Assembly: GCA_002399225.1 (NCBI GenBank)
Contig: DHDF01000033.1
Span: 10,658 to 15,909, forward strand
DNA length: 5,252 nt
Origin: a bacterium UBA4883
Lineage (GTDB): Bacteria; Bacillota; Clostridia; Oscillospirales; Acutalibacteraceae
Direction: 5' to 3'
Part shown: one piece after another, positions 1 through 5,252 of the stretch
Position numbering within the stretch: the stretch's first letter is position 1
Layout of the letters: every line of letters begins with the position of its first letter
Translations under genes and position numbers: made by a program
The notes under the pieces: model-generated
What the model was told of the DNA's origin: nothing
Databases searched by the model: none
What the model saw: the letters and a program-made list of their open reading frames with translations, nothing else

Positions 1-1713
1 GCGCGCCACGGCCGTCTGCTCGGGATTCATGACACTTTCCTGTGGCAGGTCGCAGACACCGTCATTGCGGAAAACCGCGCCGCTTACCCGGAGCTTGCTG
101 AAAAGCGCGATATGATCGTAAAGCTTCTTCGGGTAGAAGAGGAAAGCTTTTCCAAGACAATTGATCAGGGATTATCACTAGTTAACAGCTATCTGGATGA
201 CGCAATCAAGGCCGGCAGCAAATCTTTTTCCGGGTCGGAGGCATTTTTGCTCAGCGACACCTATGGATTCCCAATTGACCTGACAAAGGAAATTGCGGCG
301 GAGCGCGGGCTGACGGTAGAAGAAGAAGAATTTGACCGCCTGATGCGCGAACAAAAGGAGCGCGCCCGCGCGGCGCGCAAAAACGCCGGTGCGGATGCCT
401 GGGCCGGGGAAAACAACGTGCTGGACGGCGTCCCGGCGACCGAATTTGTCGGCTATGATACCATGCAGACCAGTGGAAAAGTGCTGGCAATTCTGAAAGA
501 CGGCAAATGCTGTAATGCCGCCACGGCGGGGGATGAGATCGCCGTGATATTAGACAAGACCTCTTTTTATGCCGAGAGCGGCGGTCAGGTGGGCGACACT
601 GGAATGCTGGAGTCGGACGATGCGGTTGTGTCAGTGACCGGTACAACCAAAAATCATGCGAAAAATTTCTTGCATCACGCGGTGGTAAAAGCCGGAGAGC
701 TTCGGGTCGGCGAAACCGTCAAAACCGCGGTGGACAGAGAGCGCCGCCTTGCCATCACGCGCAACCATACTTCCGCGCACCTGTTGCAGGCTGCGCTGCG
801 CAGCGTTCTCGGCACGCATGTCGAGCAGGCGGGCCAGCTGGTCGATGAACACCGTGTCCGCTTCGACTTTACGCATTTTTCGGCGCTGACGGCAGAAGAA
901 CTGAACAAGGTCGAAGCCCTGGTCAACAGCAAAATCTTGGAAGGCCTTGCCGTGGACTGCCGAGAAATGCCGATCGAAGAGGCAAAAAAGCTCGGGGCGA
1001 TGGCGCTGTTCGGAGAAAAGTATGGAAAAATTGTCCGGGTGGTTTCAGCGGGGGACTTTTCGCGTGAGTTCTGCGGAGGCACCCATGTGGACAACACGGC
1101 GAAGATCGGATTGTTTAAAATCCTTTCGGAAAGCAGCGCCGCCGCAGGTGTGAGGCGCATTGAAGCGGTAACGGGCAAAAATGTTCTGGTTTGCTTTAAT
1201 CAGATAGCCGGGGAACTTCACCAGGCGGCGGCCGCGCTGAAGGTCAACAACCCGGCGGAACTAGCGCAGCGTGCAGAACAGGTTTGCGCGGAACTGAAAG
1301 AAAAGGATCGCGAAATTGAGTCCTTGAACGGAAAGCTGGCGTCGATGCGAATGGAAAGCCTGTTTGCGGGGGCAAAGCAGGTTGGTGGAATCCGTTTGAT
1401 TGCGGCCAGGTTAGAAGGCGCGGGACCGGAAGTCCTGCGCATGATGTGCGATCGGGTCAGGGAACATGCGCCCGATTTCGTCGCAGTTCTGGCAAGCGTC
1501 CGGGACGGCAAAGCCAATCTTGCGGTTGCCTGCGCATCGGAAGCAGTCAAGAAGGGCGCGCACGCCGGTAAAATTGTAAAGGAAGTCGCAGCGGTTGCCG
1601 GCGGGGGCGGCGGCGGTCGGCCCGACAGCGCGATGGCCGGAACCAAGCATCCGGAAAAGCTGGAAGAGGCCCTTGCGGCGGCGGAAAAAATTGTTGCCAA
1701 CATGGTGAAATAA
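1..1713 (+). CDS. alaS: Alanyl-tRNA synthetase, C-terminal two thirds (5' end outside window)
   Basis: This cytoplasmic enzyme charges tRNA-Ala with alanine and hydrolyses mischarged Ser- or Gly-tRNA-Ala. The frame is open from base 1, so the methionine codon at 112 is internal, not the start; 570 codons are present. In order, by window codon: the end of the tRNA-recognition helical region (RHGRLLG near 2-8; DTYGFPIDL near 82-90), a beta-barrel region containing TSFYAESGGQVGDTG (near 188-202), the editing domain, a helical linker rich in charged residues (about 405-455), and the C-Ala domain with a six-glycine run followed by RP (534-541). The editing-site zinc ligands are visible as HTSAH (H256, H260) and CGGTH (C358, H362). 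The H256-to-C358 distance of 102 equals that between H564 and C666 of the E. coli enzyme as I recall it, so about 308 N-terminal residues, including the aminoacylation core, lie upstream. It ends in TAA. No broken motif is seen. Confidence 0.97.
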   Translation, partial: ARHGRLLGIHDTFLWQVADTVIAENRAAYPELAEKRDMIVKLLRVEEESFSKTIDQGLSLVNSYLDDAIKAGSKSFSGSEAFLLSDTYGFPIDLTKEIAAERGLTVEEEEFDRLMREQKERARAARKNAGADAWAGENNVLDGVPATEFVGYDTMQTSGKVLAILKDGKCCNAATAGDEIAVILDKTSFYAESGGQVGDTGMLESDDAVVSVTGTTKNHAKNFLHHAVVKAGELRVGETVKTAVDRERRLAITRNHTSAHLLQAALRSVLGTHVEQAGQLVDEHRVRFDFTHFSALTAEELNKVEALVNSKILEGLAVDCREMPIEEAKKLGAMALFGEKYGKIVRVVSAGDFSREFCGGTHVDNTAKIGLFKILSESSAAAGVRRIEAVTGKNVLVCFNQIAGELHQAAAALKVNNPAELAQRAEQVCAELKEKDREIESLNGKLASMRMESLFAGAKQVGGIRLIAARLEGAGPEVLRMMCDRVREHAPDFVAVLASVRDGKANLAVACASEAVKKGAHAGKIVKEVAAVAGGGGGGRPDSAMAGTKHPEKLEEALAAAEKIVANMVK

Positions 1714-1722
1714 GTTTATAAT
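1694..1722 (+). promoter_or_regulatory. Predicted sigma-A-type promoter for the HIT gene and downstream genes
   Basis: A -35 box TTGCCA (1694-1699, five of six bases matching TTGACA) and a perfect -10 box TATAAT (1717-1722) are separated by exactly 17 bases. The -35 box and part of the spacer lie inside the last codons of alaS, and the -10 box lies just after its stop codon. Transcription would start near 1729-1730, giving a leader of roughly 28 bases that holds the ribosome binding site of the HIT gene. No operator-like inverted repeat is visible around it. The boxes are seen directly; activity is inferred. Confidence 0.75.
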
Positions 1723-1742
1723 AAAATTCTGGAATCTGACGT

Positions 1743-1750
1743 AAAGGAGG
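1743..1750 (+). promoter_or_regulatory. Strong ribosome binding site of the HIT gene; supports a GTG start
   Basis: AAAGGAGG is a long match to the 16S rRNA anti-Shine-Dalgarno sequence and lies 7 bases before the GTG at 1758. It fixes a GTG rather than ATG start for the HIT gene; the next in-frame methionine (M107) lies beyond the catalytic motif. Confidence 0.9.
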
Positions 1751-1757
1751 ATTTACC

Positions 1758-2096
1758 GTGGATTGTGCATTTTGCAAGATTGCTTCGGGAGAAATTCCCA
1801 GCAAAAAGGCATATGAAGACGATGAGATTTTGGCATTTTATGATCTTCAGCCCCAGGCGCCGGTTCATATTCTTCTGATTCCGAAGAAGCACATCGGCTC
1901 TGCCACTGAAATTACACCGGAAAACAGCGCGATTGTCGCCCATATTTTTGAAGTTGCGGCGCGCCTCGCAAAGGAAAAGAAGCTGGACGGCGGGTATCGC
2001 ATTGTCTGCAATGTAGGTGCGGACGGCGGCCAAACGGTGCCGCATCTGCATTTTCATCTGCTGGGCGGTCGGTCCATGAAATGGCCTCCGGGCTGA
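1758..2096 (+). CDS. HIT-family (HINT-type) nucleotide-binding hydrolase
   Basis: This 112-residue protein has the size and full motif set of bacterial HINT-branch histidine-triad proteins, small cytoplasmic homodimers that hydrolyse nucleoside phosphoramidates and aminoacyl-adenylates. The triad H96-L-H98-F-H100-L-L is intact; by family analogy H98 is the nucleophile. Upstream lies PVHILLIPKKHI (35-46), the usual HINT core strand with H37. The C-terminus GGRSMKWPPG (103-112) is the typical HINT ending. C3 and C6 form a CxxC that, with H45 and H96, could make the structural zinc site seen in some bacterial members. Start is GTG. It follows alaS by 44 bases behind its own predicted promoter and precedes the phosphoribosyltransferase gene by 42 bases. 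The family call is firm; the physiological substrate cannot be read from sequence. Confidence 0.95.
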   Translation: MDCAFCKIASGEIPSKKAYEDDEILAFYDLQPQAPVHILLIPKKHIGSATEITPENSAIVAHIFEVAARLAKEKKLDGGYRIVCNVGADGGQTVPHLHFHLLGGRSMKWPPG

Positions 2097-2117
2097 ACAG
2101 CCGGGGAAGATTAATTT

Positions 2118-2125
2118 GGGAAAGG
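2118..2125 (+). promoter_or_regulatory. Weak, distant ribosome binding site of the phosphoribosyltransferase gene
   Basis: GGGAAAGG is the best purine stretch before the ATG at 2139, but it is 13 bases away, longer than the usual 5-9. A shifted reading, AGGTCGG at 2123-2129, has 9-base spacing but poorer pairing. Initiation is therefore probably weaker here than at the HIT or holA genes. The ATG is still preferred because the N-terminus MNEKYYHMTIAG resembles homologues. Confidence 0.4.
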
Positions 2126-2138
2126 TCGGTCTTTTGCC

Positions 2139-2681
2139 ATGAATGAAAAGTACTACCATATGACCATTGCGGGCTGTGAACGCGATTTGCCAATTTGTCC
2201 GATTGACGAACATCTCGATATCGCCGGGTTTATTATGCTTGGCGATGTGGAAATTACAGAAAAATCCGCAGCGGAGCTGCTGAAGATATGCCCGGCGCAC
2301 GATGTGGTCGTAACTGCGGAAACCAAAGGAATTCCGCTTTGTTACGAAATGGCCCGTCAGGGCTGCGGCAGATATGTTGTCGCTCGCAAAAGCGTAAAAG
2401 CATACATGAGAAATCCGATCTCTGTAGAGGTCAAATCCATAACCACCGACCATGTTCAAAAACTTTTCCTCTCGGAGGAAGATGAAAAAATGCTGCGCGG
2501 CAAGCGCGTTCTGATCGTGGACGACGTTATCAGCACAGGAGAATCCCTCGCCGCAATGGAAAAACTGGTCCACCTCTATGGCGGCAGAATCGTGGGGCGG
2601 GCTTGTGTGCTCGCAGAAGGCGACGCAAAAGACCGGAAGGATATCATTTATCTGGAACCTTTGCCGTTGTTTAAAAAATAG
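2139..2681 (+). CDS. APRT-like type I phosphoribosyltransferase
   Basis: This 180-residue cytoplasmic protein belongs to the type I phosphoribosyltransferases, which join a nucleobase to PRPP and release pyrophosphate. The PRPP-binding loop VLIVDDVISTGES spans residues 124-136, with the acidic pair D128-D129 and the T133-G134 turn. An earlier loop, TAETKGIP (59-66), matches the pyrophosphate-contacting region of adenine phosphoribosyltransferases. VARKSVKAYM (81-90) is the flexible-loop region with basic residues; it resembles the clostridial APRT-like branch often annotated simply as phosphoribosyltransferase. Adenine is the likely substrate by similarity, but the specificity hood is too divergent to be certain and a regulatory role is possible, so I give no symbol. 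It ends in TAG, 24 bases before comEC. Nothing is truncated or missing. Confidence 0.9.
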   Translation: MNEKYYHMTIAGCERDLPICPIDEHLDIAGFIMLGDVEITEKSAAELLKICPAHDVVVTAETKGIPLCYEMARQGCGRYVVARKSVKAYMRNPISVEVKSITTDHVQKLFLSEEDEKMLRGKRVLIVDDVISTGESLAAMEKLVHLYGGRIVGRACVLAEGDAKDRKDIIYLEPLPLFKK

Positions 2682-2693
2682 GCAACCTTTTTT
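2675..2693 (+). other. Weak A/T-rich hairpin between phosphoribosyltransferase and comEC
   Basis: An A run, AGG, a CAA loop, then CCT and a T run can fold into a stem of about eight pairs with one bulged T (2679). An alternative pairing joins TTGCC (2661-2665) with GGCAA (2681-2685), followed two bases later by six T. Both resemble a leaky intrinsic terminator, but the stems are weak and the T run is immediately followed by the comEC ribosome binding site. It could lower read-through into comEC; I doubt that it is a full terminator. Confidence 0.25.
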
Positions 2694-2700
2694 GGGGGAG
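2694..2700 (+). promoter_or_regulatory. Ribosome binding site of comEC
   Basis: GGGGGAG lies 5 bases before the ATG at 2706, a short but workable spacing. It supports this start, which also gives a sensible first membrane helix from residue 4. Confidence 0.7.
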
Positions 2701-2705
2701 ATTAT

Positions 2706-4925
2706 ATGAGACGGCCGCTGGTGTTGGTGGGATTTTCTTATCTGCTGACACTGGCGGCCGCAGTCTTTCTGGGCACTGAAATTTCTTTTGTTTTATTCTG
2801 GTGTTGCCTTGCACTTTTTGGAGTGACCGTAGCCGTTCGAAAAACGCGCACCGCGCTGGTCTTTCCCGCCGCATTCCTTACGGCGGCGATTGCATTCGGT
2901 TCCTTTTCATGGTATTTCCACACTGCGGTACAGCCTCCCCGCTCACTGGATGGCAAAGATGCAAAGGTGGAGGGAACGGTCTGTGAATTGCCATATTCTC
3001 AATATGGGCGGTGGTACTATGTGGTCAACCTCGATTCCGTTGCGGCTTCCGGCGCTCCTCAGAAATTCAAAATCCGGCTTTCCTCGCAAAGTGAGCTGGA
3101 TACCGGTCCTTATTCCCGGATTCGCTGCAAAGTGCATTTTTTTCGTCCGCAGGGCGGGGAAGGGTACAGTGCGGAATCTTACTATGAGTCGCGGGGCATC
3201 CGAATGTTCGCCTATCTTTATGACCACGACCAAATTGCTGTTTTTCCGCCTGCTTCAAAACCGCCGTATTTCTATGCCCTGCTGCTGCGCCGGTCCATGC
3301 TGAATTCTGTAGATTCCATGCTTCCGCAGAAAGAAGCCGGTCTGATCCGCGGAATGCTGCTGGGGGATAAAGCAGCCCTGCCTTCCGAGACGACCGCGGA
3401 CTTTCGCACGGCAGGCGTGTCGCATTTACTTGCCGTTTCCGGTTTGCATATGGCGACCATCGCTCAGCTTCTTTTTTTGATTTTCGGTCTGTTCCGTATC
3501 CCGAAAAAACGTTCTGGTCCGATTGCGGCCGCGGGGATTTTTTGTTTTATGGCGGTCACGGGGTTTGTTCCGTCCGTAGTGCGTAGCGGCATCATGTGTC
3601 TGTTGTGTCTGGCGGCGCCGCTCGTTTCCCGGCGCGCCGATCCGCTCAATTCGCTTGGAACGGCGGTTTTGATCCTGTGCCTGCCCAATCCCTATGCGGC
3701 GGCCGACGTAGGGCTGCTTCTTTCTTTTTTCGCTACGCTCGGGCTGATCTTGTTCACTAACCCGATCGAATCGTGGCTGGATTCCCATTTGGACCGCTTT
3801 CGCCCGCTCCATTCGCTGATGAAGGGAATCGACGGGATTCTTGCCACTTCTGCATCTGCAATCTTCGCCACCCTGCCGGTGATGATCCTGTCATTTGGTA
3901 ATATTTCGCTGATTGCTCCAATTTCAAATCTGCTGATGTTGGTACCGGCTTCCCTGCTGATTTCTGTTTCGGCGGCTGGAGCGGTGATCGGCCTTTTTGC
4001 ACCGCAGTCATTTTTGCTGATGCCGTTCGCACTGCTCAGCGGTCTGCTCTCCAAATATCTTTTGTTCTGTGCACATGAGATGGCGAAAATTCCATTTGCA
4101 AGCATTTCTGCTTCCTACGGTTATCTCTTCCTTTGGCTGGCAGGCTCTATTGTACTGTTTGCACTGGCCGTAGCTTTGCACGGCGGGAAAAAACTGGCTG
4201 TGACATCGGGATGTCTTTCCGCCGTGATTCTGCTGACAGGCATTCTGAGCTATGGCTATCTGAACCGGGGTGTCATGCGAATTGCCGTGCTGGATGTCGG
4301 GACGGGGCTTTCCGTCGCCGTTACCGAAAATGGCCAAGCAGTGGTGTTTGGGTGCGGAGGCTACCGCTCGAGCGAGATCACCTCGTATCTTTCCGGAAGA
4401 AATACCCAAAATTTGGATTGTCTCCATCTGCTAACGCAGGGCCGGCAGGAAGCTGCCAATTCCTCCGCTTTGACAGGGCGATTTTCTACAGGGACTCTTT
4501 ATGCACCGTCGGAAAGCCGGTATGACGGATTTGTGCAGCGGGCCGCCTCATGTTCCAGGGCGGTTGTCTGGCAGGGAACAAGCGAAGAGAAGTCATGGCA
4601 GAATCTGAAAATGATAAGGGAAGACTGTGGGGAAAACAGTGCCGTCTGGCTTCAGACCTGTAATCTTTCCTTTTTGCTTTTGCCGGACGGCGCAGATCTT
4701 TCCATGCTGCCACAAGAATGGCTGTCGCCTGATTTTTTGATCACAGATTTGCCGCCAGCCAAATGCCGTCTGCTTCGGCCGGCTTGCACCATCCTTTCCA
4801 TGGATGAGCAAGACCTTTGTAAACCGCCGCCATCCGGGAATCATATCCTTTGGACGGGCGGCTCTGGAAATATCGTTCTGAAACTGAAAGGTGACCGCAG
4901 GCTATCGGTCGGGAGGGAATCATAA
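2706..4925 (+). CDS. comEC: ComEC/Rec2-type DNA uptake channel with degenerate beta-lactamase-like domain
   Basis: ComEC forms the membrane pore that carries single-stranded DNA into the cell during natural transformation. The 739 residues show: two or three N-terminal membrane helices (about 4-22, 27-45, 50-71); an outside OB-fold/DUF4131 region (about 77-180) with cysteines C93 and C141, which might form a disulfide as reported for B. subtilis ComEC; the competence domain (about 190-515) with RGMLLGDK (215-222), HLLAVSGLH (240-248), PSVVRSGIM (289-297) and DVGLLLSFFATLGLI (334-348) plus many hydrophobic helices; and a C-terminal domain starting at MRIAVLDVGTG (524-534). That last domain aligns with the metallo-beta-lactamase-like part, but LTHxHxDH is replaced by LTQGRQEA (576-583), and later HHGS and GHP motifs are not found, so nuclease activity is probably lost. 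Length is near the usual 700-800. The stop overlaps the holA start. Family call is firm; whether this strain is transformable is unknown. Confidence 0.93.
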   Translation: MRRPLVLVGFSYLLTLAAAVFLGTEISFVLFWCCLALFGVTVAVRKTRTALVFPAAFLTAAIAFGSFSWYFHTAVQPPRSLDGKDAKVEGTVCELPYSQYGRWYYVVNLDSVAASGAPQKFKIRLSSQSELDTGPYSRIRCKVHFFRPQGGEGYSAESYYESRGIRMFAYLYDHDQIAVFPPASKPPYFYALLLRRSMLNSVDSMLPQKEAGLIRGMLLGDKAALPSETTADFRTAGVSHLLAVSGLHMATIAQLLFLIFGLFRIPKKRSGPIAAAGIFCFMAVTGFVPSVVRSGIMCLLCLAAPLVSRRADPLNSLGTAVLILCLPNPYAAADVGLLLSFFATLGLILFTNPIESWLDSHLDRFRPLHSLMKGIDGILATSASAIFATLPVMILSFGNISLIAPISNLLMLVPASLLISVSAAGAVIGLFAPQSFLLMPFALLSGLLSKYLLFCAHEMAKIPFASISASYGYLFLWLAGSIVLFALAVALHGGKKLAVTSGCLSAVILLTGILSYGYLNRGVMRIAVLDVGTGLSVAVTENGQAVVFGCGGYRSSEITSYLSGRNTQNLDCLHLLTQGRQEAANSSALTGRFSTGTLYAPSESRYDGFVQRAASCSRAVVWQGTSEEKSWQNLKMIREDCGENSAVWLQTCNLSFLLLPDGADLSMLPQEWLSPDFLITDLPPAKCRLLRPACTILSMDEQDLCKPPPSGNHILWTGGSGNIVLKLKGDRRLSVGRES
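4911..4916 (+). promoter_or_regulatory. Ribosome binding site of holA inside the comEC end
   Basis: GGGAGG lies 8 bases before the ATG at 4925, within the last codons of comEC. Together with the shared stop/start TAATG it decides the holA start and suggests coupled translation. Confidence 0.8.
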
Positions 4926-5252
4926 TGCCGGAAATTACGGAGGCAGAACTGAAAAAGCAGATCAGCTCGTCAAATTTTCAAAATCTTTATTTTTTATATG
5001 GACAAGAAAAATATCTGATCTCTTACTATATGAAAAAGCTTGCCGAAAAAGCTGCGGGAAATCAGTTTCAGGATTTTAATTTTCAAAAATTTGACGGCGG
5101 GGAAGCGGGAGCAGATCAGATTGCCGATGCGGTGCAGGCGCTGCCATTTTTATCGGTTCGGAAATGCGTTCTCGTAACAGATCCGGTTGTGGATGCACCA
5201 AAGGCGACAGAAGCGAAAAAATGGAAAGAGATGGTTTCCACTCTTCCTGAGA
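4925..5252 (+). CDS. holA: DNA polymerase III delta subunit, N-terminal part (3' end outside window)
   Basis: The delta subunit belongs to the clamp loader, where it opens the beta sliding clamp during chromosome replication. About 109 codons are present and the frame stays open to the window edge; full-length family members have roughly 330-350 residues. The segment FQNLYFLYGQEKYLI (residues 16-30) matches the family's opening strand and the divergent Walker-A-like turn of delta. The pattern ALPFLSVRKCVLVTDP (about 75-90) matches the strand where these proteins carry a 'PFF..rRlV.v' type sequence. The ATG shares one base with the comEC TAA, behind a good ribosome binding site. The comEC-holA order is common in Firmicutes, often followed by rpsT, which cannot be checked here. 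Confidence 0.9.
   Translation, partial: MPEITEAELKKQISSSNFQNLYFLYGQEKYLISYYMKKLAEKAAGNQFQDFNFQKFDGGEAGADQIADAVQALPFLSVRKCVLVTDPVVDAPKATEAKKWKEMVSTLPE

Noticed and set aside
1600..1617. GGC/GGG/GGT run considered as a nucleotide repeat or slippage site.
   Set aside because: It encodes the glycine run that is a normal, conserved feature of the AlaRS C-terminal domain, and the frame is intact through it.
675..1703. Several minus-strand frames of 160-170 codons within alaS.
   Set aside because: They are low-complexity Ser/Ala/Arg-rich translations opposite GC-rich codons of a well-conserved gene, with no recognisable domain.
2088..2105. Small GC-rich inverted repeat (GGCT/AGCC core, four-base loop) around the HIT stop codon, considered as a terminator.
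   Set aside because: The stem is four pairs plus two more across a mismatch, and no T run follows. Termination is unlikely, and the next gene starts 34 bases on.
1716..2573. A 285-codon open frame on the minus strand across the HIT and phosphoribosyltransferase genes.
   Set aside because: It is antisense to two genes with intact, recognisable motifs. Its translation shows no family I recognise, and I saw no convincing ribosome binding site for it. It is best explained as a shadow of the coding pattern on the other strand.
4891..5079. Plus-strand 62-codon frame across the comEC-holA junction.
   Set aside because: It is out of frame with holA, whose own frame starts at 4925 with a ribosome binding site and gives a recognisable delta-subunit N-terminus.
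1..5252. Search for mobile elements, CRISPR arrays, tRNA or rRNA genes, riboswitches and long repeats.
   Set aside because: Over 95 percent of the window is explained by five collinear housekeeping-type genes. The gaps are at most about 44 bases and hold only promoter, ribosome-binding and weak hairpin sequences.

Overview
This window looks like ordinary chromosome from a moderately GC-rich member of the Clostridia, most likely the Oscillospiraceae/Ruminococcaceae side of the Firmicutes. That placement is an inference. It rests on strong AGGAGG-type ribosome binding sites, one very clear sigma-A-type promoter, the closeness of the protein sequences to clostridial homologues as I remember them, and the gene pair comEC-holA, which is typical of Firmicutes. 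All five genes are on the + strand and read without frameshifts.

Layout: (1) positions 1-1713 hold the C-terminal two thirds of alanyl-tRNA synthetase (alaS), cut by the left window edge. (2) A near-consensus promoter (1694-1722) overlaps the alaS tail and sits just before a strong ribosome binding site. (3) 1758-2096 encodes a HINT-type HIT-domain nucleotide hydrolase. (4) 2139-2681 encodes an APRT-like phosphoribosyltransferase. (5) 2706-4925 encodes a ComEC/Rec2-type DNA-uptake channel whose C-terminal metallo-beta-lactamase-like domain has lost its metal-binding motifs. (6) From 4925, overlapping the comEC stop codon by one base, starts holA (DNA polymerase III delta subunit), cut by the right window edge.

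The gaps are short (44, 42 and 24 bases, then a 1-base overlap), so HIT, phosphoribosyltransferase, comEC and holA are probably one transcription unit started by the promoter at the end of alaS, with read-through from alaS possible. The themes are translation (alaS), nucleotide housekeeping (HIT, phosphoribosyltransferase), DNA import (comEC) and replication (holA).

I saw no RNA genes, mobile elements, CRISPR arrays or long repeats, and no non-coding stretch longer than about 45 bases. I found no clearly new multi-gene system. The observation most worth a second look is the apparently dead nuclease domain of ComEC.
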